This document shows, piece after piece, positions 41,658-50,327 of a DNA stretch of 64,000 nucleotides; within the stretch, counting starts at the first letter, position 1, and the number at the start of each line of letters is the position of its first letter. The notes under the pieces are model-generated. The model was given only the letters and a program-made list of their open reading frames with translations. It was not told the DNA's origin and did no database searches. This stretch comes from Sphingomonas taxi (GTDB lineage Bacteria > Pseudomonadota > Alphaproteobacteria > Sphingomonadales > Sphingomonadaceae), in the NCBI GenBank assembly GCA_003240625.1, contig QFMX01000007.1, positions 112,309 through 176,308 of the forward strand. The letters run 5' to 3'. A program made the position numbers and the translations under genes.

Positions 41658-42364
41658 CCCAGATCCTCTTCGACCGCAACGGCCAGCGGCCCCTTGCGCC
41701 CGGCGACGACGCGCACGCGCAGCGGTTGATCGGGTTCGACCGATTCGATCCCTGCGCGGCGCAGCGTTTCCATGTGGACGAAGATGTCGCTGCCATCGGC
41801 GCCCCGTACCAGGAAACCATAGCCCTTCAAACGGTTGAACCATTTGACCGCCGCCGCTTCATACGGCCCGGCGGCGTCGATCATCGCGATCGGATCGATC
41901 CGATCGGGCGAGGTGGGAGGACGAACCGTTTCCTCGACCGCGTTGGTCATATCGATCGAGACGATCTCACGCGCCTGGAATCCGCGACCGCGCTGCACCG
42001 CCAAGGTCTCGACCCGCGCGCCCTCGGGCAGGCTCCGACGGCCATGCGGTTGCAGGACGGAGAAATGCACGAGGATATCGCCCACGGCCGCGTCGTCCGC
42101 GACCGCAAACCCGAACCCGCGGGTGACGTCGAACCATTTGATCACGCCGCCGATCGCGCGCACGTCGACCGCACGCCCCTCGACCGCGTGCCCCTCGACC
42201 GCACGCCCGTCGCCCCCACCCTCGTCGATGGTAGCCACGGCATCAGCCGAAACCGATTCCTCCGCCACCTCCAGGACAGGTTGCGAAACCGATCCCGGGA
42301 CTCCGATCATCGCCGATACGGCTTGCGCCGTCATGTTCGCATCCTGCTGCGTGTCGTTACGCAT
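41654..42364 (-). CDS. Double cold-shock domain protein
   Basis: This 236-residue protein has two cold-shock domains: the first from about residue 73 (VIKWFDVTRGFGFAVADD, then DILVHFSVL), the second from about residue 170 (VKWFNRLKGYGFLVRGADGS, then DIFVHMETL). Each has the RNP1-like aromatic motif. Two-domain proteins of this kind are an alphaproteobacterial type; they bind RNA or single-stranded DNA. The stretch before the first domain has a short repeat (GRAVEGHAVEGRAVDVRA). The start MRNDTQQDANMTAQ at 42364 follows GGGGTGTAAC. The longer frame upstream overlaps recX and is not favoured. Confidence 0.88.
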   Translation of the reverse strand: MRNDTQQDANMTAQAVSAMIGVPGSVSQPVLEVAEESVSADAVATIDEGGGDGRAVEGHAVEGRAVDVRAIGGVIKWFDVTRGFGFAVADDAAVGDILVHFSVLQPHGRRSLPEGARVETLAVQRGRGFQAREIVSIDMTNAVEETVRPPTSPDRIDPIAMIDAAGPYEAAAVKWFNRLKGYGFLVRGADGSDIFVHMETLRRAGIESVEPDQPLRVRVVAGRKGPLAVAVEEDLG

Positions 42365-42428
42365 TGTTACACCCCTGAGCCCCTTGCTAGCACGCTTCGT
42401 CGCAACCGCAACGAACCCGATGCGATCC

Positions 42429-43091
42429 TCAGTCGAAATCCATCGATTCGGGCGCGTCGGACGGCGGCGCAGCAACAATTTTGCGCGCGAGATCGAACCG
42501 GTGACCCGCCCGCATCATCGCCGCGAGCTGTTTTTCGTGAAGCTTCCGGTCGCCGTCGCCATTCCCGTAAGGCCCGATTCGCTTGCGCCGCGCAAAGGCG
42601 AGTGCCGATTCGACGGCGCGGTCGGCGATCGCCGGCGCCACCGACTCCGCATCGCCCTCGTCGATCCCCGCCTCGCGAAAAGCGCCCGCCACCCGCCGCG
42701 CGCCGAGCCCGCGTCGCTGCATCGCAGCAGCCCGCTGTTCGGCAAAGGCCCGGTCATCGACATAGCCGAGATCGGCCATCCGCTGCGCCAGCTCGGCGGG
42801 CTCGGCCAGTGCCGCGGCGGCGCCCCCGTCCCAACCGCGCTCGCGGATCTTGCGCATCAGATAATCGGTCAGCCGGCCCCGCGTCGTCGCGAACCGCTCG
42901 ACATAGCGCAGCGCCATCCGCTCCAGCGCCGCGGCGTCGAGCGGTTTGGGCGGAGCACGTTCGGTAGTACGCCCACGTCCACCGGCACCCGCGCGAGCGC
43001 TTCCAAACCCTGGTCCAAACCCTGGCGCACCGGACTTTCCACGGCTTTTGGGGCGCCCTGTCGCGCGATCGGGGTCGTCATCGTCGGACAC
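42429..43091 (-). CDS. recX: Regulatory protein RecX
   Basis: This protein of about 220 residues modulates RecA. The family pattern is seen in LERMALRYVERFATTRGRLT, then LMRKIRERGWD, MADLGYVDDRAFAEQRA and KLHEKQLAAMMRAGHRFDLA. The first 60 residues are a Gly, Arg and Pro rich disordered lead. The start is uncertain: GTG at 43091 (MSDDDDPDRATG) is the choice here, but upstream GTG codons are possible and none has a strong ribosome binding site. It is divergent from the acyl-AMP ligase. recA is not nearby. Confidence 0.85.
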   Translation of the reverse strand: MSDDDDPDRATGRPKSRGKSGAPGFGPGFGSARAGAGGRGRTTERAPPKPLDAAALERMALRYVERFATTRGRLTDYLMRKIRERGWDGGAAAALAEPAELAQRMADLGYVDDRAFAEQRAAAMQRRGLGARRVAGAFREAGIDEGDAESVAPAIADRAVESALAFARRKRIGPYGNGDGDRKLHEKQLAAMMRAGHRFDLARKIVAAPPSDAPESMDFD

Positions 43092-43197
43092 GCCATCATT
43101 GTGCCACACTGACACCCGAAGTTGAACGGCTAGACTAGAAATAGGTGTGCTGCGTTCAGCCGCCATGCCGGGCAAGACGCCAAAGACAGGAACTGCG

Positions 43198-44961
43198 ATG
43201 ACGACAGAGACGCTTCAGAAGGACGGCCAGACCGCGGCGACGATCGTCGCGACGCCGACCGAGGACGCCCTGCCGCGCCGTTTCGCCGATTTCGGCACGC
43301 TGGGTGAAGCGCTCGACTACGCCGCGAGCGGCAACCGCGGCCTGAACTTCCACGACGCGCGCGGCACGCTGTCGCAGCCCTACCCCTATTCGCAGCTCCG
43401 CACCGACGCCCGCGCGATGGCCGACCGCCTGATCGCCGCCGGCGTTGCCCCCGCCGACCGCATCGCGCTGGTCGCGGAGACCGGCCCCGAATTCGCCGCG
43501 CTGTTCTTCGGCGTCGTCTATGCCGGAGCATGGCCCGTGCCGCTGCCCCTGCCGACCTCGTTCGGCGGCCGCGATTCATACATCGAACAACTCCGCGTCC
43601 AGCTGGCCAGCTGCGACCCGAAGATGTTGATCTTCCCGCCCGAACTTGCGCAGATGGCGGGAGAAGCGGCGCGGCTGTCGGGCACCATCGGCATCGACTG
43701 GTCCGAGTTCGCCGCGCAGGACGCGCCCGTCGCAACGCTGCCCGAGGCGAAGCCGGACGACATCGCCTACCTGCAATATTCGAGCGGCTCGACGCGCTTC
43801 CCGCACGGCGTCGTCATCACGCACGCGGCACTGCTGAACAATCTCGCGGCGCACAGCCATGGCATGGAAGTCTGCGATACCGATCGCTGCGTCTCGTGGC
43901 TGCCCTGGTATCACGACATGGGGCTGGTCGGCTGCTTCCTGTCGCCGATCGCCAACCAGGTCTCGACTGACTACCTCAAGACCGAGGATTTCGCGCGCCG
44001 TCCGCTCGCCTGGCTCGATCTGATCAGCCGCAACACCGGCACGACGCTCAGCTATTCGCCGACCTTCGGCTACGATATCTGCGCGCGCCGCATGTCGTCG
44101 CAGACCAAGGCGAGCGACCGCTTCGACCTGTCGCGCTGGCGGGTCGCGGGCAACGGCGCCGACATGATCCGTCCCGACGTGATGCAGTCGTTCGTCGACG
44201 CGTTCGCCGATGCAGGCTTCAAGGCGAGCGCGTTCCTTCCAAGCTACGGCCTCGCCGAAGCGACGCTCGCGGTCTCGCTGATGCCGCCGGGCGAAGGCAT
44301 CCGGGTCGAACTGGTCGAGGAAACGCAGCTTTCGGGCGGCTCGCGCGGCGGTGACCGTCCGCAACGCTATCGGGCGATCGTCAATTGCGGCAAGCCCGTG
44401 CGCGACATGCAGATCGAGATCCGCGAAGAGGACGGTACCCCCCTCCCCGAGCGCGCGATCGGCAAGGTCTGGTGCAAGGGCAAGTCGGTGATGGTCGGCT
44501 ATTTCCGCGACGACGCGGCGACCGAGGTGTGCATGTCGGGCGGTTGGCTCGATACCGGCGACATGGGCTATATGTCGGACGGCTACATCTACATCGTCGG
44601 CCGCGCCAAGGACATGATCATCGTCAACGGCAAGAACCACTGGCCGCAGGATATCGAGTGGGCGGTGGAACAGCTTCCCGGCTTCAAGGCCGGCGACATC
44701 GCCGCGTTCGCGATCACGACGCCCGGCGGCGAGGAAACCCCTGCGGTGCTGGTCCAGTGCCGCAGCTCGGACGAGGCCGAACGCCTGCGCCTGCGCGACG
44801 AGATTCGCGAGCGCGTGCGGTCGGTGACGGGCATGAACTGCCTGATCGAACTGATCCCGCCGCGCACCCTGCCGCGCACCTCGTCGGGCAAACTCAGCCG
44901 GGCGAAGGCGCGCAACCTGTATCTCAGCGGCGACATCAAGCCGTACGACATCGCGGCGTAA
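43198..44961 (+). CDS. Fatty acyl-AMP ligase
   Basis: This 587-residue ANL-superfamily enzyme activates a fatty acid with ATP. The P-loop-like motif YLQYSSGSTRFPHGVVITH is at about residues 192-210, followed by WLPWYHDMGLVG, typical of the FAAL branch (not the CoA ligases); SYGLAEATLAVSL and GWLDTGDMGY, and the C-terminal GKLSRAKARNLY, complete the pattern. FAALs pass acyl-AMP to an acyl carrier protein (family knowledge). No carrier, polyketide or sphingolipid gene is next to it. The ATG at 43198 follows GACAGGAACTGCG. Confidence 0.92.
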   Translation: MTTETLQKDGQTAATIVATPTEDALPRRFADFGTLGEALDYAASGNRGLNFHDARGTLSQPYPYSQLRTDARAMADRLIAAGVAPADRIALVAETGPEFAALFFGVVYAGAWPVPLPLPTSFGGRDSYIEQLRVQLASCDPKMLIFPPELAQMAGEAARLSGTIGIDWSEFAAQDAPVATLPEAKPDDIAYLQYSSGSTRFPHGVVITHAALLNNLAAHSHGMEVCDTDRCVSWLPWYHDMGLVGCFLSPIANQVSTDYLKTEDFARRPLAWLDLISRNTGTTLSYSPTFGYDICARRMSSQTKASDRFDLSRWRVAGNGADMIRPDVMQSFVDAFADAGFKASAFLPSYGLAEATLAVSLMPPGEGIRVELVEETQLSGGSRGGDRPQRYRAIVNCGKPVRDMQIEIREEDGTPLPERAIGKVWCKGKSVMVGYFRDDAATEVCMSGGWLDTGDMGYMSDGYIYIVGRAKDMIIVNGKNHWPQDIEWAVEQLPGFKAGDIAAFAITTPGGEETPAVLVQCRSSDEAERLRLRDEIRERVRSVTGMNCLIELIPPRTLPRTSSGKLSRAKARNLYLSGDIKPYDIAA

Positions 44962-45097
44962 CATCGCCGTCCTGTAAATAAACTTCAGCCGAGAAAGACC
45001 GACCGAGCCGTAACTTAGCCTCAATCTGCCGAGCGATTGCATCCATTTCGGTGCTATGCGAACGTTCTGCTAACCAACGTGTCTTAAAACTGACGTC

Positions 45098-47455
45098 GTG
45101 AGTACCAGATCGCCTTTTCTATCGAGCCGGACGACGGTCGATATTCCTACGTTGCTGGGCTTGCGCGATGGCGCGGACCCGGCCGAATGGAGCCGAATTC
45201 GCGCCGCACAGTTGTTTGCAGGCCGACGGATGGCGTTGTTCCTGCTCACGGCCAATCTCCTCGCGGCGCTGACGACCGCGGCATTGCTCGACGGCCTCTC
45301 GCCATTCTGGGAGATCGCGACGTGGTTCGCTGCGGTCGTCGCCATTGCCCTCACCGTCGCATTTCGTCGCTTGGCGACTCACCATCGCGGCGACAGCTAT
45401 GCGAGCGTCCGCGACGTGCGCAACACCGGATGGGATGGACTGGCCCTCGCCCTGGCCTGGTCCGCGGTACCGGTGCTGTTCTGCACGCATGCGCCGTCGG
45501 GGACGACCGCCGGGCTGGGGATAACGCTCGCGGTACTGATGACGGCGGCGGCGTTCGCGATGGCGCCGCTGGTGCTCGCGACGCTGGTGTTCCTCGGGTA
45601 TCTCGGCGCCGCGATGGTCATCCAGCTTGCGATGGCGGGGACGGTCGCGGCGGCGATGGGGATATTCGCCTTTACGGCAATGCTGATGATCATCTGCGTC
45701 AGCCGTGCGCGGACACTCGTGCTGATCCGCGCCGGCGAGATCGCGCTCGGCGAACGCAACGAGACCGTCAGCCTGCTGCTCCGCGAATTCGAGGAGACCG
45801 ATGCCGACTGGCTGTGGGAAACCGATACCGCGCGTCGGATCGTCCGGGCCTCGGCGCGGTTCGCCTATGCCTGCCGGCTCGATCCGGCGGGGATCGAGGG
45901 CATGCCGTTCCTCCAGGTCCTGGCGGGACCGACCTGGGAGACGGGCAATTTCGCGGCGGGGCTGCGCACGCTCGCCGAAAAGCTGAAGGCGCGCGAGAGT
46001 TTCCGGGATCTCCGCTTGCCGGTGCAGATCGACGGGGAGGACCGCTGGTGGGAACTCGCGGCCTCGCCCCGGTTCGGCGATCTCGGCGAATTTGTCGGTT
46101 TTCTTGGTGTGGCCTCCGACGTAACCGAACAACGCGCCTCGGCCGACCGGATAAATCGCATGGCGCGGTTCGATACGCTCACCGGGCTACCCAACCGTCT
46201 GATGGTCAACGAAACGCTGGTGAAGACGATCGCCGAGGCCGACCGGTCCGGCGGACGTTACGCGTTCATGATGCTCGATCTCGATCGCTTCAAGGCGGTC
46301 AACGATACGCTCGGCCACCCGATCGGCGACCGCCTGCTCGGCCGGGTCTCCGAACGCCTCGATCAGCTGATGGGCGAGGCGTATCTATGCGGTCGGTTGG
46401 GCGGCGACGAATTTGCCGTTGTCGTCCGGGACGCCAGCGACACCGTCGCGATCGAACGACTTGCGCAGCGTATCATCGAGTCGCTGTCGCTGCCGTACGA
46501 GATCGACGCCCACACGCTTTATATAGGGGCGAGCATCGGTCTGGCGATCGGCCCTCGGGACGGGCGTACCGCGGAAATGCTGGTGCGCTCTGCGGACCTT
46601 GCGCTGTACCGCGCCAAGGACGCGGGGCGTGGCGTGTTTCGGACCTACGAGCCCGAATTGCACGTCCAGGCCGAAGAACGCCGCGTGCTGGAACTGGCGC
46701 TGCGCACCGCGGTCGAAAACGGCGAAATGCACCTCGAATATCAGCCTGTCGTCGATGCAGAAGCGGGACAACTCAGGAGTTTCGAAGCGCTACTGCGGTG
46801 GAAAAGTCCGGAATTCGGCTCGATTCCGCCGAGCAAGTTCATCCCGCTCGCCGAGGACGCCCGACTGATCGCGCCGATCGGTGCCTGGGTATTGCGCACC
46901 GCGTGCGCCGAGGCGGCGAAATGGCCGTCGGATATCCGCATCGCCGTCAATGTATCGGCAAACCAACTGCAGAATCCCGGCTTCCTCACCACGATCGCAT
47001 CGGCACTGTCGAACGCAGGACTTTCTCCCGAACGCCTCGAGCTGGAAGTGACCGAAAGCGTGTTCCTTCACGAAGGGCTCGGCGTGACCCGAGTATTGGA
47101 CCGACTGCTCGGTCTCGGCGTGCATCTCAGCCTCGACGATTTCGGCACCGGCTATTCCTCGCTCGGCTATCTCAGCCGTACGCGGTTCTCGTCGATCAAG
47201 ATCGATCGCAGTTTCATCCACGACGCGGCCAAGGGCGTTCGTGAAGCGGTCGCGATCGTTCGCGCAGTGATTGCGCTTGCCGAAAGCCTCGACATGGCGA
47301 CGACGGCGGAAGGCGTGGAAACTGCCGCGGAGCATAAGATGGTCCAGGAGTTCGGCTGCACCATGGCCCAAGGCTATTATTTCGGGCGCCCGATGTCGGT
47401 CACGGACGCGCGGGCCCTCGTCAATCGCCGTTGGAAAGCATCGGCCGCCGCCTGA
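45098..47455 (+). CDS. GGDEF-EAL cyclic-di-GMP enzyme with membrane sensor
   Basis: This 785-residue protein has about six membrane helices between residues 43 and 210, a PAS domain at about 230-340 (DADWLWETDTARRIVR), a GGDEF domain with intact GGDEF at about 434-438 and the usual DLDRFKAVNDTLGHP, and an EAL domain with FEALLRW at about 562 and DDFGTGYSSLGYL. Both catalytic motifs are intact, so it may be bifunctional or the GGDEF may regulate the EAL. Start GTG at 45098 gives MSTRSPFLSSRTTVDIPT; no strong ribosome binding site is seen. It is convergent with the peptidase gene (46 bp). Confidence 0.95.
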   Translation: MSTRSPFLSSRTTVDIPTLLGLRDGADPAEWSRIRAAQLFAGRRMALFLLTANLLAALTTAALLDGLSPFWEIATWFAAVVAIALTVAFRRLATHHRGDSYASVRDVRNTGWDGLALALAWSAVPVLFCTHAPSGTTAGLGITLAVLMTAAAFAMAPLVLATLVFLGYLGAAMVIQLAMAGTVAAAMGIFAFTAMLMIICVSRARTLVLIRAGEIALGERNETVSLLLREFEETDADWLWETDTARRIVRASARFAYACRLDPAGIEGMPFLQVLAGPTWETGNFAAGLRTLAEKLKARESFRDLRLPVQIDGEDRWWELAASPRFGDLGEFVGFLGVASDVTEQRASADRINRMARFDTLTGLPNRLMVNETLVKTIAEADRSGGRYAFMMLDLDRFKAVNDTLGHPIGDRLLGRVSERLDQLMGEAYLCGRLGGDEFAVVVRDASDTVAIERLAQRIIESLSLPYEIDAHTLYIGASIGLAIGPRDGRTAEMLVRSADLALYRAKDAGRGVFRTYEPELHVQAEERRVLELALRTAVENGEMHLEYQPVVDAEAGQLRSFEALLRWKSPEFGSIPPSKFIPLAEDARLIAPIGAWVLRTACAEAAKWPSDIRIAVNVSANQLQNPGFLTTIASALSNAGLSPERLELEVTESVFLHEGLGVTRVLDRLLGLGVHLSLDDFGTGYSSLGYLSRTRFSSIKIDRSFIHDAAKGVREAVAIVRAVIALAESLDMATTAEGVETAAEHKMVQEFGCTMAQGYYFGRPMSVTDARALVNRRWKASAAA

Positions 47456-47501
47456 CCTCGCCTGCCTGTGGATCAAGCGGACGGTTACCCATGGAGCGCT
47501 G

Positions 47502-48806
47502 TTACCGCCGCCGCTCCCGTCCCCCGAAACTCACCAAGCTTTCCGCGCCATTCGCCGACAGCGCCGAGACGCCGACGAAATTGTCGTCCACCGGCACCTG
47601 CACGAGCAGCGTTTGCGTCCCCGTCACGTCGCGCGTCTCCGCCCAGTCCTGCGCATCGTTGCGGCGCCAGCGGACCCGGTATCCCGCCGCGCCGGGTACA
47701 GCGGTCCACTTGACGGTCGTGTCGCGCGACAAGGCACCGGCAATCGTCACCTCGTCCGGCGCGGCGGGTGCACCGGCAATACGTGCGAGGGTAGCGACGT
47801 TGATCGCAGTGACTTTCGCAAGATACGGGAAATCCATGCCTTCGATGGTGTCGCCGTAGACGACGCCGTTCTCGGTACGGAGGTCCTGGTGCTGGCGGTC
47901 CCAATTCTCGGCGGCGACCGAGAAGCGCACGGCGGGATAGCCCAGTTTGAGGAAGGGCTCATGGTCGCCACCACGGCCGAACCGGTCCGGTCGACGATCG
48001 AGCATCACGTCGAGCCCGCCAGGAACGGTACCGGCGATCCCGTCGATCGCCTTGGCCAGCGCGCGGCTGGGGCCATCGTCCTCGCCACCCTCGGCCCGGC
48101 GGCCCTGTTGCGCGACCAGATCCTCGGAGGCGCGGATGCCTTCCGAGAACACGCGGACCCTGTCGGCGACGCGCACACCGCCCTGCCCGACCGTGTTGCC
48201 GACGATGTCGTTGTTGAGCATCGCCGACACCTTCCAGCCACGCGCCTTGGCGGTGTCGGCGAGCAGTTCGGCGCCCCAGAGCCCCTGTTCCTCGCCCGAG
48301 AACACCGCGTAGACGATCGTCGCATCGAACTGGCGTTGAGACAGCAATCGTGCCGCCTCCAGCACCAGCGCAACGCCCGACGCGTTGTCGTTCGCGCCCG
48401 GCGCGTCGGACGTGACGTTCATCACGTCGGTCACCCGGCTGTCGATATGCGCGCCGACGATCACCACGCGGTTCGGGTCTCGGCCCTTCTGGATGCCGAG
48501 TACGTCCTCGACGACGACCCCGGTCGGTGCACGCGGCCCGGTGAAGGTCCGCGCGATCCGCTCGACCGTGACGCAGCCGCCGCAGGTCGCGCCGATCTCG
48601 GTAAAACGCTGCGCCGCCCAGGTGCGTGCGGCGCCGATGCCGCGCTTGGGATCGGTAGTAGTCGACGCCGTGTGGCGCGTGCCGAAGCCGACCATCGCGG
48701 TGACGTCCGCCTTGAGCCGGGTCGCGGATGGCGCGGGCAGACGGGCGGGCGGGGAAGAAATCGGGGCGGCGGCTGCGAGAAGCAGCGGGACTGCGAATAA
48801 GGGCAT
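47502..48806 (-). CDS. Exported M28 family metallopeptidase
   Basis: This 434-residue protein has a signal peptide (MPLFAVPLLLAAAAPISS). The two-zinc site is seen in order: GAHIDSR at about 115, the bridging aspartate in ANDNASG at about 142, the catalytic GEEQG at about 172, NNDIVG at about 199 and GGDHEPF at about 282. The C-terminal 85 residues (KWTAVPGAAGYRVRWRR onward) resemble a fibronectin type III domain. It is probably a periplasmic or secreted aminopeptidase. The start ATG at 48806 is preferred over a TTG two codons upstream. Confidence 0.93.
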   Translation of the reverse strand: MPLFAVPLLLAAAAPISSPPARLPAPSATRLKADVTAMVGFGTRHTASTTTDPKRGIGAARTWAAQRFTEIGATCGGCVTVERIARTFTGPRAPTGVVVEDVLGIQKGRDPNRVVIVGAHIDSRVTDVMNVTSDAPGANDNASGVALVLEAARLLSQRQFDATIVYAVFSGEEQGLWGAELLADTAKARGWKVSAMLNNDIVGNTVGQGGVRVADRVRVFSEGIRASEDLVAQQGRRAEGGEDDGPSRALAKAIDGIAGTVPGGLDVMLDRRPDRFGRGGDHEPFLKLGYPAVRFSVAAENWDRQHQDLRTENGVVYGDTIEGMDFPYLAKVTAINVATLARIAGAPAAPDEVTIAGALSRDTTVKWTAVPGAAGYRVRWRRNDAQDWAETRDVTGTQTLLVQVPVDDNFVGVSALSANGAESLVSFGGRERRR

Positions 48807-48927
48807 AGCCAATCGTGCCCGTATCGGCAGCGCGGCTCAAGCCGGGAAATGCAGCAATCGCACTGCGTCCGCTGCGCTTCCCGAACCGTAACTCGGCGCA
48901 CAGCTCAATATAAGTTCGCTTAATGGT

Positions 48928-48933
48928 TATAAT
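48928..48933 (+). promoter_or_regulatory. Candidate -10 box of the PAS/winged-helix gene
   Basis: A perfect TATAAT in an A/T-rich patch (48905-48960) lies about 60 bp before the ATG at 48995. There is no good -35, so it may need an activator or use an extended -10. Confidence 0.4.
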
Positions 48934-48994
48934 CTATGTTTCAGACAGATAAAGCAAAACACTAAAAGCGCCGTCGAGGTTACAGGGAGCCGAG

Positions 48995-49678
48995 ATGATA
49001 TTGGGGCATTCGATTTCGACCGCCGCGGGGGTTATCCAGTCGATCGACGAATCCGTCGCGACGACATTGCAGCGCACACAAAAACAGCTGGTCGGCCGGT
49101 CGTATATGTCCATCACCCACCCGGGAGACATTGCGCGCAACCTTGCCCAGGTCGCCGCACTGCAACCCAATGGGAGTTCGGCGCGAATACGAAAACGGTA
49201 TATCGGCGGCGACGGTGCGGTCATCACGCTCGAAGTCCAGGTTTCGCGAATCGGCAGTTGCAGCGACGGATATCTCTTCGGTACGCTGTCGACCGTGCCG
49301 CCCGCCATGCCCGCGGTTGCCAGCCTCGGCGCTGCGGATACTGTGCCCTATCAGCTGTGGCGTCGGGCAAGGGATCTGCTCGACGTCATGCGGTCCCGCG
49401 ATACGATATTGGGAGCCGACCTGTTTGCGGATCACGCCTGGGCCAGCTTGCTGATCGTCTATGTCGCAGAGGCCGAGAGCCGGATCGCGACGGTGGAATC
49501 GCTCGTCTCGCAGCTAAGCCTGTCACGCGCCACGCTGATGCGCTGGCTGCACGTGCTCCAGGCGAAGTCTCTCATCGAACAGATCGACAGGGAACTCGAC
49601 GCGGTCCAGCTGACCCGGACCGGGATCGAGCGTATCGAGCGGCTGCTCTCGACCAAGGCGCCGGTCACGGTCGGCTGA
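48995..49678 (+). CDS. PAS-like and winged-helix regulator
   Basis: This 227-residue protein starts MILGHSISTAAGVIQSIDES with AGGGAGCC upstream. Residues 1-100 look like a PAS domain: a VIQSIDESVATTL opening, then GRSYMSITHPGDIARNL, then RYIGGDGAVITLEVQVSRIG. The C-terminal half has a winged-helix of the MarR-like size: VESLVSQLSLSRATLMRWLH is the helix-turn-helix, then AKSLIEQIDRELDAVQLT is the wing. A soluble one-component regulator sensing a small molecule or redox change is likely. Its target is unknown; the adjacent genes are convergent or divergent. Confidence 0.75.
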   Translation: MILGHSISTAAGVIQSIDESVATTLQRTQKQLVGRSYMSITHPGDIARNLAQVAALQPNGSSARIRKRYIGGDGAVITLEVQVSRIGSCSDGYLFGTLSTVPPAMPAVASLGAADTVPYQLWRRARDLLDVMRSRDTILGADLFADHAWASLLIVYVAEAESRIATVESLVSQLSLSRATLMRWLHVLQAKSLIEQIDRELDAVQLTRTGIERIERLLSTKAPVTVG

Positions 49679-49736
49679 GGCGGCTGGCCGACGGGGCCCA
49701 ATCAAGGCCGCCGGCCGACGCAGGCAGTGACGGGGC

Positions 49737-50192
49737 TCAGCTCAACCGGTCGATCGCCTCGCGGGTCAGCGATCCCGGGATGATCATCACCGGCACGGGC
49801 AGCGCCCCCGCATCGGCACCGGTGAAATGCGCAATCAATTCGCCCGGCGCGCCGGTCGCCGCGGCACCCAGCACCAGCGCCGCAATCTCGGGATTCGCTT
49901 CGATCATCTCGCGGATGATCTTCGGCCCCTCGCCTTCGCGCACCGTGATCGACGGACGCAGGCCGGATTCCTCCAACAATGTGCCGGCCGCACCCGCGAC
50001 TAGGCCCTCGGCGTGGAGATGCGCCTCTTCCTCGATCGTCGCCTGGACGCCGCCGAACGCGATGAACTCCTGTGGCGGGATCACCGTCAGGATCTCGACG
50101 CCGCCGCCGGTCTTCACGGCGCGACGCGCGGCGAAGCGCAAGGCGATGCCGGCTTCGGGACTGTCGTCGATAACCACCAGATAAATGCGCAT
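49737..50192 (-). CDS. Universal stress protein family
   Basis: This 151-residue UspA-like protein starts MRIYLVVIDDSPEAGIALRF; the typical nucleotide loop (G-2x-G-9x-G-S/T) is only partly kept as LVLGAAATGAPGELIAHFTG. An EFIAFGGVQATIEEEAH middle and an end in PVMIIPGSLT are visible. ATP binding is therefore uncertain. It is divergent from the E2 gene, with 135 bp between the starts. Confidence 0.85.
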   Translation of the reverse strand: MRIYLVVIDDSPEAGIALRFAARRAVKTGGGVEILTVIPPQEFIAFGGVQATIEEEAHLHAEGLVAGAAGTLLEESGLRPSITVREGEGPKIIREMIEANPEIAALVLGAAATGAPGELIAHFTGADAGALPVPVMIIPGSLTREAIDRLS

Positions 50193-50327
50193 TTTGGCCC
50201 CCGTTATGCGACGTAGGTGGCCCGAAGCCGCGCACGACGCAAGACCGCCGAGTTGCGCCGACGGGGTTGACCCGAGCGGACGAGGGCGCGAGTAGGCATG
50301 CCGTTACGTCACGCCCTGGGGAAATCC

